Notes: generated by a model from the sequence alone, not told the origin. A stretch of DNA of 47,731 nucleotides from GCA-002841655 sp964446775 (GCA_964446775.1 CAYURA010000001.1:1-47731); one strand, 5' to 3'; positions 18,043 through 27,012 are shown, numbered from the stretch's first letter. Numbers and translations are program-made.

Positions 18043-19196
18043 CTCAAAATTTAAATAATGTGGTAAAAATAATTATCCTGAGTTCTCTAACTTTCGTTTT
18101 AACTTTAATATCAACTAATGATGTGCAGGCAAAAGCTTACACTTGCACTTGGCGCATAAAAACAACCTCAATGCAGGGTGCTGGTGTGCTAGATAAAGGA
18201 TGCTATTCGAATGAACTTTTTTCAAAATATGAAAATTGTGACCCAGAAACAAAACCACCTGATGAGGGAACCAATAGTGCCATAGAAAAAAAAATTGTAT
18301 GTTGTTGCCCTGATCCTGGTTATAATAAGCCCGAACCTAAAGCTGATATAATTATCCCTAGCTTATCCATTAAAATTAATACCATTGAACTAAGTCAAGA
18401 AATTTTTTGTCAGGATGAAGATTGCTATTATCCCTGGATAGCCGAATATATTAATGGAATATATAAATATGGATTTGGCATAGCTGGCATCTTAGCCGCC
18501 ATTATGCTCATGGCTGGTGGTGTCATTTGGTTAACTTCCGCTGGCGATGCTTCTAAAATAGGTCAAGCAAAGAACTTGATCACTGGAAGCGTAATTGGCT
18601 TGATTGTTCTTAGCACTAGTTATATTATTTTAGAAACAATAAATCCAGAATTAACCAATCTAAAACATATTACTATTAAAGGGATAGAAAAAATTGCGCC
18701 AAGTGAAGTAAAACGTCCTAGTGATGAAGCTGAGAATCCATATCAAGAGGGCTGCGATGCTTCTAGAAATGGAGATTATGAGATTTGTAAACAATATGCT
18801 AACGAAACACCTAAAGATATGTTAAAGATTTCTGGCACTTCTCAATACGCTAAAGAAGAAGTGGTAAATAAGTATCTATTAGCCATGGAATGTGTTAAAG
18901 ATAAAAATGATGGTAAAAAATTATTTACCGTAGGAGTTGCTTGGCGCTCACCAAAAAAACAATTAGAGCTATTTGAGAGTTTAGGTCACCCCAAAGCAGC
19001 CTATCCGTGTTGTTCTAATCATGGAAAAGGCACTGCCTTAGATTTAAATAGAACAGACGGAGTTAAGATGACCTGGGGATATAATGAGAGCTCAGGATTA
19101 TTAGAATGCATGAATGCTCAAGGTTTATACGCTAAATTAAAAGGCCAGAATGGAGACCCTGACGAACCATGGCATTGGTCTCTTAGTGGAAGATAA
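18039..19196 (+). CDS. VirB2/TrbC-like membrane module fused to an M15 (VanY-type) peptidase
   Basis: 385 aa. Signal-like N-terminus (IIILSSLTFVLTLIST, ending VQAKA), a short Cys-containing segment, then two membrane helices at about 144-170 and 178-205. The core IAGILAAIMLMAGG is identical to its neighbour's. The C-terminal ~130 residues form an M15 metallopeptidase: WRSPKKQLELF, then SNHGKGTALDL with zinc ligands His328 and Asp335, then EPWHW with Glu376 as catalytic base and His379 as the third ligand. M15 enzymes cut D-Ala-D-Ala or other peptide bonds in peptidoglycan. Topology places the peptidase outside. It overlaps porB by 4 nt and ends the operon at a terminator. A wall-remodelling enzyme tethered to a pilin-like base is the simplest reading. 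Confidence 0.87.
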   Translation: MTQNLNNVVKIIILSSLTFVLTLISTNDVQAKAYTCTWRIKTTSMQGAGVLDKGCYSNELFSKYENCDPETKPPDEGTNSAIEKKIVCCCPDPGYNKPEPKADIIIPSLSIKINTIELSQEIFCQDEDCYYPWIAEYINGIYKYGFGIAGILAAIMLMAGGVIWLTSAGDASKIGQAKNLITGSVIGLIVLSTSYIILETINPELTNLKHITIKGIEKIAPSEVKRPSDEAENPYQEGCDASRNGDYEICKQYANETPKDMLKISGTSQYAKEEVVNKYLLAMECVKDKNDGKKLFTVGVAWRSPKKQLELFESLGHPKAAYPCCSNHGKGTALDLNRTDGVKMTWGYNESSGLLECMNAQGLYAKLKGQNGDPDEPWHWSLSGR

Positions 19197-19215
19197 AAGA
19201 ATGAAACAAGTATAA

Positions 19216-19241
19216 AAAAGCTATTCAATTGAATAGCTTTT
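19216..19241. terminator. Bidirectional intrinsic terminator
   Basis: AAAAGCTATTC, AATT loop, GAATAGCTTTT: a perfect 11-bp stem with A-run on one side and T-run on the other, between the convergent pilin-peptidase and rnhA genes. Confidence 0.85.
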
Positions 19242-19280
19242 ATACAATTACCTTATTAATCATTATTATCCAAGCTCTAG

Positions 19281-19682
19281 CTAAGCCCCACGATCCATTG
19301 CCTCATTAGCCAATCTATCAGCATCTTTATTATTTTCTCTTAAAACATGTGTAATCGTGTATGATTTAAATTGACAAAGTAGATTGCGCACTTCTAAAAA
19401 AAGTATTGCCAACTCTTTATTCTTCACCCGATATTCTCGCTTAACTTGTTTTACTATCAGTTCACTATCTAAATAACAATAGACATTTTTTGCTTTTAAT
19501 TCAACTGCTTTTTTTAAGGCTGCAATTAAAGCCTGATACTCTGCTTGATTGTTAGTGGCTACGCCAATATATTTTGAAATTTCTGCCAAAATATTTCCTT
19601 GCTCATTCGTTAATACTGCCCCAATACCAGCTGGCCCAGGATTGCCGCGCGCACCACCATCAGAATATATAATGATAGTCAT
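19281..19682 (-). CDS. rnhA: Ribonuclease HI
   Basis: 133 aa. Degrades the RNA strand of RNA:DNA hybrids such as primers and R-loops. The four acidic catalytic positions are all visible: Asp8 in YSDGGARGNPG, Glu in NNQAEYQAL, Asp in LDSELIVKQV, and the final Asp in NKDADRLAN. This is a short form without the N-terminal hybrid-binding domain. It lies 9 bp downstream of recJ on the same strand, and its 3' end faces the bidirectional terminator at 19216-19241. No anomaly. Confidence 0.95.
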   Translation of the reverse strand: MTIIIYSDGGARGNPGPAGIGAVLTNEQGNILAEISKYIGVATNNQAEYQALIAALKKAVELKAKNVYCYLDSELIVKQVKREYRVKNKELAILFLEVRNLLCQFKSYTITHVLRENNKDADRLANEAMDRGA

Positions 19683-19691
19683 ATTTTTTAA

Positions 19692-21524
19692 TTATATATT
19701 ATTCATTTTACTAAAATGCCAATCAATAGCCTTTAATTGTATAGCTCTCCTCCCAGCAAAATTATTAATATCTAGATAATAGGCTAAATCAACAATATCA
19801 CCTATTTTTAAACCCTCATACTTACTAATACAATTAAAATCTACCGCCCAGAAACTATCACTACCAGAATTATGTAAATCCCTCAAACGAAGTTTAAGAT
19901 GCTGCTTCTCTGCCCCCATAAGAACAATATCTTCTACTACTAAATACTTACTAGTAAAGCGTGGTTGAGGATTATTCTGACCATAAGGAGCTAAGCTATT
20001 TAATTCTTCTACTAAGTTTATATTCAAATTAATAAAGTCTAATTTAGCATCAATTTTTAATTTCGGTCTAAGTATTTCCTCGGTTAAGGCTTCTTCAGCA
20101 ATTTTGAACAACTGCTCCTTAAAAGCCAACAAATTTTCTTCATTGCTAATAGAAAAACCACAAGCCATTGGGTGTCCACCATACTTCTCTAAGTGAGAGC
20201 TAGATTCAGTTATAGCCTCGATTAAATTAAAGCCCTCTAGTGAACGCCCTGATCCTTTAAAACTGATTTTCTCAGTTATCATCTCTCCTGATTCCATCTC
20301 GGTCCTATCACCTTCAATAATTCTCGTGATAATAAGGCTAGGACGATGATATTTTTCACAAATTCTACCCGCCACTAATCCCACCACTCCTTCATTCCAA
20401 AACTGGCCTTCTTGAGCTATGCCGATAATAATTAATGGTAGATTATTAGGATCAATATTTGATTCCACCTCTTTAATAATATCTTCTGTTATTTGCTGTC
20501 TACTTAAATTACGATTATTTAATTCTAGAGCTAATTCGCGCGCCTCTTTTTCATCTCTTGTATTAACTAAAGCAAAGGCACTATTTGCATGACCCACCCT
20601 ACTTGCAGCATTAAGTCGTGGCCCTAATTGCCAACCTACATTCCAAGCTTCAAGTGGCTTATCTAAGGCTATCCGGGCAATCTTAAATAAAGCTTTTAAG
20701 CCTGGTCTATCATTATCATTTAAAACTTCCAAACCCTTTTTAACTAATAATCTATTTTCTCCCAATAGGTTCACTAAATCACTAATTGTGCCAACAGCTA
20801 CTAAATCTAAAGCACGCCTAGCAATTAGTTGTTTTTGCTCAACTACTAATTTAGATTTAATAAGGAGGGCTGATAGCAATTTAAAAGCTACCCCAACTCC
20901 AGCCAAATATGGCCAAGGATAATTATCGTTTCTATCAGCTGGATCAATACATAGACAGTCTGGCAATTCAGCCAAAGAATCTGGCAGAACATGGTGATCG
21001 GTAATAATTATATCTATTCCTATACTTTTTGCATAATCTACTTCCTCTTTATTCCGAATACCACAGTCAACCGTGATAATAAGTTGAACACCTTGTTCTT
21101 TCAAACTTTTAATCGCTTCTTTATTCAACCCATAGCCCTCACTAACTCGATCTGGCAAATAGACGTCAACATCAGCATGCAGAGTTCTTAAACCCTCAAC
21201 TAAAACTGAGGCTGAGGTAACACCATCAGCATCATAATCACCGTAAATAATAATCTTATTCGCCTGCTTAATATGGCTAACAATTAAATCTACTACTGCC
21301 TCCATGTCTCTAAACAAGAAAGGGTTGTAGAATCTTAAAGAGCTATCAACGCTTAGATCATAAACTAAAGAATCATCCAATTCTTCATTTAGGAAAGCTT
21401 TAATTGTCGCCTCAGATTGAAAGCCACGATTGTATAATAGGCTCACTAAAAGTGGTGAGATTGGGGCTAATCTATTAGCTAAATCAACTGGCGCTGCTGG
21501 GGCTACTTGCCAAATATTATTCAT
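19692..21524 (-). CDS. recJ: Single-stranded-DNA-specific exonuclease RecJ
   Basis: 610 aa, 5'-3' single-strand exonuclease of recombination and repair, DHH superfamily. Motifs: YGDYDADGVTSA (metal site), TVDCGIRN, ITDHHVLP (the DHH), and GGHPMACGF in the DHHA1 domain; an OB-fold-like C-terminal part follows (LAPYGQNNPQPRF). It sits between a 32-residue membrane peptide and rnhA in what looks like the unit lepA-peptide-recJ-rnhA. Length and motif order are normal. Confidence 0.96.
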   Translation of the reverse strand: MNNIWQVAPAAPVDLANRLAPISPLLVSLLYNRGFQSEATIKAFLNEELDDSLVYDLSVDSSLRFYNPFLFRDMEAVVDLIVSHIKQANKIIIYGDYDADGVTSASVLVEGLRTLHADVDVYLPDRVSEGYGLNKEAIKSLKEQGVQLIITVDCGIRNKEEVDYAKSIGIDIIITDHHVLPDSLAELPDCLCIDPADRNDNYPWPYLAGVGVAFKLLSALLIKSKLVVEQKQLIARRALDLVAVGTISDLVNLLGENRLLVKKGLEVLNDNDRPGLKALFKIARIALDKPLEAWNVGWQLGPRLNAASRVGHANSAFALVNTRDEKEARELALELNNRNLSRQQITEDIIKEVESNIDPNNLPLIIIGIAQEGQFWNEGVVGLVAGRICEKYHRPSLIITRIIEGDRTEMESGEMITEKISFKGSGRSLEGFNLIEAITESSSHLEKYGGHPMACGFSISNEENLLAFKEQLFKIAEEALTEEILRPKLKIDAKLDFINLNINLVEELNSLAPYGQNNPQPRFTSKYLVVEDIVLMGAEKQHLKLRLRDLHNSGSDSFWAVDFNCISKYEGLKIGDIVDLAYYLDINNFAGRRAIQLKAIDWHFSKMNNI

Positions 21525-21530
21525 AGATGA

Positions 21531-21629
21531 TTAAAAAAAACTCGCTCCAAAAGTGAAAATTACCATTGAAATAATAATGACAACAGACATAATCGTCCAA
21601 GCAATTTTTACAATCTTTTTTTTCTTCAT
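21531..21629 (-). CDS. 32-residue single-pass membrane peptide
   Basis: A short reading frame in the 116-bp gap between recJ and lepA: a lysine-rich start (MKKKKIVKIAW), then one hydrophobic helix of about 20 residues ending FGASFF and a TAA stop. It starts 11 nt after the lepA stop and ends 6 nt before the recJ start, so it fills the gap exactly and would be co-transcribed. I do not recognise the family. The basic N-terminus plus helix predicts an N-in, C-out membrane peptide. No Shine-Dalgarno sequence is present, but that is true of most genes here. Confidence 0.6.
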   Translation of the reverse strand: MKKKKIVKIAWTIMSVVIIISMVIFTFGASFF

Positions 21630-21640
21630 AGTTTAAAAAA

Positions 21641-23446
21641 TTATCTTTTAAGTATTTTAACAAATGTATCTGGAGGAATATCTACACTACCTTTGCCTGC
21701 CATCATCATCTTTTTTTTACCCTTCTTTTGCTTATCAAGTAATTTCCGCTTCCTCGTTACATCCCCTCCATATAATTTAGCCGTTACATCCTTTCTCATT
21801 GCTGATAATCTTTCAGCAGCTACAACTTTAGAACCTACGGCCGCCTGGATCTTTAGAGCAAACATTTGCCGAGGAAGGGTATCTTTTAAGATCTGAACTA
21901 TTGCCCTGCCTTCACGATGAGCGTTATTACGATAAACAATGCTAGCTAAAGATTCAATAATATCTTCTGCTACTAAAATATCTAATTTCACTACATCAGC
22001 TTGGCGATAATCTAAGTAATCATAATTTATTGAGGCATAACCAGCAGAAATGCTCTTAATCTTATCATAAAAATCAGTTAAAATAGCGGACAAAGGCATT
22101 TCATAGTGTAAAATTGCCCGTGCCTCAGAACTAGTAGTGGAAATATATTCTGTATTTTTATAAATACCCCTTTTTTCTTGAGCTAAGCCCATGATATTAC
22201 CAATGTATTTTTGAGGTGACAGGATATCAAGGCGCACCCAAGGCTCCTCAATATATTCAAGTTCATTGGCTTCAGGCAAGCTCTGCGGTGTCCTGATAAA
22301 CAACTCAGCGCCATCTGATTTTCTCACTTTATAAGCAACACTAGGCACAGTGACTATTAAATCTAAATTATATTCCCGACGTAATCGTTCTTGAAATATC
22401 TCTAAATGTAATAAGCCTAAAAAGCCACAGCGAAAACCAAAACCCAAAGCGTCCGATCTTTCTGCTTCGTAAGATAAAGAAGCATCATTGAGTTTTAGCT
22501 TTTCCATTGCTTCGCGTAAGTTATCTAAATCATCACCTTCTTTCGGAAAGACTCCAGCAAAAACCATTGGCTTGACCTCTTGATAGCCAGCTAGAGGCAA
22601 GGCCTCATAACGATTCGCTCCAGCTACTAAAGTGTCACCCACTCGACAGTCCCCTACTTGTTTAAATCCGGTAATAATATAGCCAATTGAGCCGGCCGAT
22701 AATGAACTAGTAGGGTAATAGGCGGGTTTAAAAATACCAATATCCAGAGCTTCACTTTTAGCTTTAGTGGCCAATAGATTAATAGCCTCACCTTTCTTTA
22801 TCTCTCCTTCAAAGACTCGAATAAAAGCAACCACCCCCTTATACTCATCATACTTAGAATCAAAGATTAAAGCTCTAGCACCATTTTCTTGGCTTGCTTT
22901 AGGCGCTTGACCACGACTGATAATCGCCTCTAAAATGGCCTCTATCCCTTCTCCTGTTTTACCTGAAGCAGACAATATTTCCTCTTCCTTACAACCTAAA
23001 AGACGACTAAGCTCTGCCTTAGTCTTTGGCACATCCGCTGCTGGCAAATCAATTTTATTAACCACTGGGATAATGACTAAGTCCTGCTCTAAGGCTAAAT
23101 ATAGATTGGCCAAAGTCTGGGCCTGAATGCCTTGAGTTGAATCGACTAATAGCACAGCCGTTTCCACAGCCGCTAAAGAACGAGAGACCTCATAAGAAAA
23201 ATCTACATGACCAGGAGTATCAATTAAATTCAATTGGTGCCCCCTATAATCCATAGTAGCTGGCTGTAATTTAATGGTAATTCCTCTTTCCCTTTCAATA
23301 TCCATACTATCTAGAATTTGCTCTTTCATTTTTCTCTTTTCTACTGTTTGGGTAAATTCAAGCATCCGGTCAGCCAAGGTGGACTTACCATGATCAATAT
23401 GCGCTAAAATAGCAAAATTTCTTATTCTACCAATCTCTTGAGGCAT
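21641..23446 (-). CDS. lepA: Elongation factor 4 (LepA), ribosomal back-translocase GTPase
   Basis: 601 aa, the standard length. A translational GTPase linked to ribosome biogenesis and to rescuing stalled elongation. The G1 motif is AHIDHGKSTLADRM; the switch region is RERGITIKLQ; G3 is DTPGH; G4 is NKIDLP. The LepA-specific C-terminal domain is present (RKRKLLDKQKKGKKKM, then DTFVKILK). It has no good promoter in the 106-bp gap upstream; a weak candidate (TTGTGT, 17 nt, TATATA) lies there. It leads the group lepA-peptide-recJ-rnhA. Confidence 0.97.
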   Translation of the reverse strand: MPQEIGRIRNFAILAHIDHGKSTLADRMLEFTQTVEKRKMKEQILDSMDIERERGITIKLQPATMDYRGHQLNLIDTPGHVDFSYEVSRSLAAVETAVLLVDSTQGIQAQTLANLYLALEQDLVIIPVVNKIDLPAADVPKTKAELSRLLGCKEEEILSASGKTGEGIEAILEAIISRGQAPKASQENGARALIFDSKYDEYKGVVAFIRVFEGEIKKGEAINLLATKAKSEALDIGIFKPAYYPTSSLSAGSIGYIITGFKQVGDCRVGDTLVAGANRYEALPLAGYQEVKPMVFAGVFPKEGDDLDNLREAMEKLKLNDASLSYEAERSDALGFGFRCGFLGLLHLEIFQERLRREYNLDLIVTVPSVAYKVRKSDGAELFIRTPQSLPEANELEYIEEPWVRLDILSPQKYIGNIMGLAQEKRGIYKNTEYISTTSSEARAILHYEMPLSAILTDFYDKIKSISAGYASINYDYLDYRQADVVKLDILVAEDIIESLASIVYRNNAHREGRAIVQILKDTLPRQMFALKIQAAVGSKVVAAERLSAMRKDVTAKLYGGDVTRKRKLLDKQKKGKKKMMMAGKGSVDIPPDTFVKILKR

Positions 23447-23552
23447 TTAATTACAAAATAAATATATAAGGTAAATTAAAAATAGACACAAATCTGTAAC
23501 TTCATTTCGTTAAATACAATAACATCTATTAACCTGAAGAGCAAGCTAAAAA

Positions 23553-25184
23553 CTATAAACCGCGAGCCTCATCTTGACTATTTATTTTCGCTTTTTTCCA
23601 GGGCAAACGACGCGTTAAAACCTTCATAGCTGAGTCTAATTCTTCACTTTTAAGGAGGTAACAAAAAAATAAATAAGTGAATGCTCCTCCAGTTCCTGCT
23701 ACTACTAATTGAATAAATACTCCCCAGAAAGTAGTCATGTCAATAAAAGGCCAAATAGCTAATTTAAGTACTTGAACCATCGCCCCAGCAGCTATCGCTG
23801 AAGCGGAAAACTTTATTACCGATTTAAGTATTTTAGTTAAATCTAGGGAACCTATTTGCTGGTACAAAACTAACCATAAAAGCAAAAAGTTTAAAATACT
23901 AGCAATAGAAAAAGCTAAGGCTAGGCCAGCTACTCCTAAATGTGGTCGCAGAATAAAAGCAAGAATAACATTAACCACTACTGATATCATGCCCAAATAA
24001 AATGGTCGCCATGAATCGCGACGGGCATAAAAGACTCTCACTAATAGTGGAATCGAAGCTTGGGCAAATAGGCTAAGCACAAAAAAACCTAAAGTATCCA
24101 TGGTCAAGATCGTGTCTCGCCAATTAAAGTTACCGCTTCCATAAACTATTCTAATAATCTGAGCTCTAAGGGTTAACAACAGGACTGAAGTTGGAATAAT
24201 AAAAAAAAGAATTTGCCTTAAAGTTGAGGAGAATCTTGATTTTAAAGCTTCAAGATTATAAGCATTCTCAGACAAGAAAGGGAAAGCAGCCACTGCAAAA
24301 GAAATACCAAAAACGCCTAGAGCAAATGATTGAAGATTATTGGCTAGATTAAAAATAGCTAAAGACCCAGCAACTAGGCCTGAAGCTAAGACTGTCATCG
24401 CCACTAAGTTAATCTGACTGACAGCTAGCGACATTGTGCGTGGCCCCATCATTTTAGCTATTTGTTGCAATGATTTATCTCGCCAATTTAAGCGCCAAGA
24501 ATATCTAAAACCTAAATGCCAGACAGCTGGTAATTGAATAAAAAAGTGTAAAAAAGCTCCTAAAACAACCCCCCAAGCTAAACCCGCTAAACCGAAAAAT
24601 TGAGTTAAGTACACAGCGCCAAAAATAATACCCAGATTATAGAAAATTGGTGCTAAAGAATAGATAAAAAATCGTTTATAACTTTGTAATATGCCGCCTA
24701 GAACCCCAGACATTCCTAAAAATAGAGGCGAAAGAAACATAATCCTAGTTAGGAGAACTGTTTGCGCTTGATTAGCCTCAGTAAAGCCTGGTGTTAATAA
24801 TTTAGTTAAAGGGGCAGCAAAAATAATGCCAATTATAGATAAACCAAATATCAAAATTAGTAGCGCATTAAAAACATTAATCACTAATTCATTTAGCTCT
24901 TTAAGATTATCTTTATTCTTCTCATTTTTTTTAATTAAACTAGAAAAAATTGGAATAAAACCAGCTGATAAAGCTCCCATCACTACTAAGCTATAAATAA
25001 AATCAGGTATTCTAAAAGCCGCAAAATAAATATCTAAATCAGAACCAGCTCCAAAATGGCCAGCTAAGATATGGTCACGTAAAACCCCTAGAGCTCGAGA
25101 AACAACTGATAACACAGCAATTATAGCTGCTGCTCTAGTAATATTATCAATTGGTTTATTAATCCATTTTTTCAAAAAAACCAT
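23553..25184 (-). CDS. murJ: Lipid II flippase MurJ
   Basis: 543 aa polytopic membrane protein of the MOP superfamily, about 14 hydrophobic helices. It moves the peptidoglycan precursor lipid II across the membrane. The N-terminal signature is typical: SVVSRALGVLRDHILAGHFGAG, then IPDFIYSLVVMGALSAGFIPIFS. The positively charged loops and the C-terminal pair of extra helices fit MurJ rather than a polysaccharide flippase. It shows that the organism builds a wall, consistent with the Mur ligase, FtsK and the two peptidases in this window. It is preceded by a 122-bp gap with no clear promoter. Confidence 0.94.
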   Translation of the reverse strand: MVFLKKWINKPIDNITRAAAIIAVLSVVSRALGVLRDHILAGHFGAGSDLDIYFAAFRIPDFIYSLVVMGALSAGFIPIFSSLIKKNEKNKDNLKELNELVINVFNALLILIFGLSIIGIIFAAPLTKLLTPGFTEANQAQTVLLTRIMFLSPLFLGMSGVLGGILQSYKRFFIYSLAPIFYNLGIIFGAVYLTQFFGLAGLAWGVVLGAFLHFFIQLPAVWHLGFRYSWRLNWRDKSLQQIAKMMGPRTMSLAVSQINLVAMTVLASGLVAGSLAIFNLANNLQSFALGVFGISFAVAAFPFLSENAYNLEALKSRFSSTLRQILFFIIPTSVLLLTLRAQIIRIVYGSGNFNWRDTILTMDTLGFFVLSLFAQASIPLLVRVFYARRDSWRPFYLGMISVVVNVILAFILRPHLGVAGLALAFSIASILNFLLLWLVLYQQIGSLDLTKILKSVIKFSASAIAAGAMVQVLKLAIWPFIDMTTFWGVFIQLVVAGTGGAFTYLFFCYLLKSEELDSAMKVLTRRLPWKKAKINSQDEARGL

Positions 25185-25306
25185 ATTAAATATAACTTAA
25201 TTATATTACTTCTCCCCTGCCTCTTAAAATTATATTAAGTAAAAAATTTAATCATCGACTATGAAGTCTAATAAGCATAACATAAAATATTTACAAAGCT
25301 CCTATC

Positions 25307-25510
25307 CTATGAATATAAGATAGAAATAATGGCTGTTAATAACCAGAGTAATGCCAAAAAAGAACTATTAAAATATAAGCTAAAAAGGCCAGGAACTAAA
25401 AACTCACTAATTAAACCTAAAACTAAAAGAGCTGTTAAAAAATAAAAAAACTTGATAATTAATTTTTTTAAAAAAATATTTCTCTTAATTGTATTTTTAA
25501 ATCTCAACAT
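25307..25510 (-). CDS. Small two-helix membrane protein, unrecognised
   Basis: 67 aa from the ATG at 25510; a GTG at 25516 overlapping the upstream stop is an alternative. The N-terminus is strongly basic (KNTIKRNIFLKK). Two hydrophobic helices follow, separated by a short region with Pro-Gly. No Cys, no motifs. It is next to the exported 499-aa protein with a 2-bp gap or a 4-nt overlap, so the two probably act or are regulated together. Confidence 0.6.
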   Translation of the reverse strand: MLRFKNTIKRNIFLKKLIIKFFYFLTALLVLGLISEFLVPGLFSLYFNSSFLALLWLLTAIISILYS

Positions 25511-25512
25511 AA

Positions 25513-27012
25513 TCACTTTTTTAAACTAAAAATCATAGATTTTATCTTCTCTAATAAGCTAGGGCCGGCATATTTTATTTTAATCTTCTTTAGCTCAATG
25601 AACACCTCTTCATTATCAAATAGTCTTAAGCCTGGAACTGAGAGAATTAAATTATATTGATTATTTTCACGATACAAGTCAGAAGTCTTAAAACTTAAAT
25701 TGCTACGATACCAACCATCACCAAGCGGTTCAGCATCTTCATAACTAGCTAAAATATAATCAATCCTATCATCTTTTAAAGAAAATCGATCAAGACGTAA
25801 ATAACTTGGATTAAGTAGTCCTAAATCAGAAAAAGAGAAAATACCATCATTGGCTAAAATGGGGCCGCCACGTTCTAGCTTAATTTCCTTGATTGAGCCT
25901 AAGCCAGCTTCAATTTCATATTGTTTGTATATTTCAGATAATTCTACGTCAATACCATCAAATCTAATCGTTTGTAAATCTAAAGGACTCAGAGCTTTAA
26001 CTTGTAAATAATTTGAATCTGTATAAACCTTAACTTGTTCATCAGTAAATGGCCACATCTTATTTATCACACTTAAATAAGATGAATTAACTCCTAAATC
26101 CATTATCACTATATCATCATTATTCCTTAGTTCTAGTTTATATAAACCAGTTGCTAGATTTTCTTGTCTTAGGCTAAAAGGGATATCTTCACTCTCTTCA
26201 CCGCTTAATTCTTTTTCAGCTCGTAAATCTTCAATCTTTAAACTAGCCACTACTTGCTTATCCTTTAAAACTATTAACTCAAAATCATCCAAATCTTTAT
26301 TCTCATTAAGATCCATAAAAGAACCTTTTAAATCTAAAAATCCATGAGCTAAATAAATATAAAACTGATGTGATCCTCTCAAAGCATAAGCTAGGTTAAT
26401 TTGATTTGACTCTAAAATATTTCCCAACTGCTTAGCTGGAATAATATCATCATTAATATTATATAAAGCTAGACAATCATCAAGTTCACAAAGTTTTTGA
26501 TCATTTTGTTTTAAGGCCATTATAAACTCAGCTAAGCTAGTAAACTTTTGCTCTTTCTGTCTTAAGCTTAAATCACTAGAACCAATAGTTGACCAAGTAT
26601 CGAATGACTCCTCTAATAGATAATTATAGACTGGCTTTAATTGATAGCGCCAAAGCTTAGAATCAGCTAAAAACCCAGCTTCAAAAATTGCTTGCTTGTC
26701 GGTTAAATGAGGGCGATATATTATTTCTAAATCTATTTTTTGAAATGCTCGCGGACTAAAAATAGATAAATATAATGGATCAGCTAAAATTCTAAGTTCT
26801 CCATTCAGACCATACTCATAGCGGTCATTTGGCGACGGCTCGGTTAAACAATCAGGCCTAAATAAATTTACTAATTTTTTATTACTATAATTTTTTTGGC
26901 AAGTCCATGTACCCCGTGGAGCTAAGCACTCTATAAATAAAAAAAAGACTAGCAAAAAAAATAATGTTATAAAGAATATATTCAATTTAGATGTTTTAAC
27001 CTTCAATTTCAT
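25513..27012 (-). CDS. Exported or membrane-anchored protein of unknown function
   Basis: 499 aa from the ATG at 27012 (an ATG at 27024 is possible, but is only a few nt from the inferred transcript start). One N-terminal hydrophobic helix (IFFITLFFLLVFFLFIECLA) is followed by an extracytoplasmic region rich in beta-strand patterns. A DxNxDxDxDxF-like run (DLNENKDLDDF) may bind Ca2+. The C-terminus ends in an amphipathic basic helix. I recognise no domain. Its stop touches the start of the small membrane protein; upstream lies the rpoC terminator, and a TATAAT sits just before the start, so it is an independent unit. It could be a wall- or surface-associated factor. Confidence 0.72.
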   Translation of the reverse strand: MKLKVKTSKLNIFFITLFFLLVFFLFIECLAPRGTWTCQKNYSNKKLVNLFRPDCLTEPSPNDRYEYGLNGELRILADPLYLSIFSPRAFQKIDLEIIYRPHLTDKQAIFEAGFLADSKLWRYQLKPVYNYLLEESFDTWSTIGSSDLSLRQKEQKFTSLAEFIMALKQNDQKLCELDDCLALYNINDDIIPAKQLGNILESNQINLAYALRGSHQFYIYLAHGFLDLKGSFMDLNENKDLDDFELIVLKDKQVVASLKIEDLRAEKELSGEESEDIPFSLRQENLATGLYKLELRNNDDIVIMDLGVNSSYLSVINKMWPFTDEQVKVYTDSNYLQVKALSPLDLQTIRFDGIDVELSEIYKQYEIEAGLGSIKEIKLERGGPILANDGIFSFSDLGLLNPSYLRLDRFSLKDDRIDYILASYEDAEPLGDGWYRSNLSFKTSDLYRENNQYNLILSVPGLRLFDNEEVFIELKKIKIKYAGPSLLEKIKSMIFSLKK

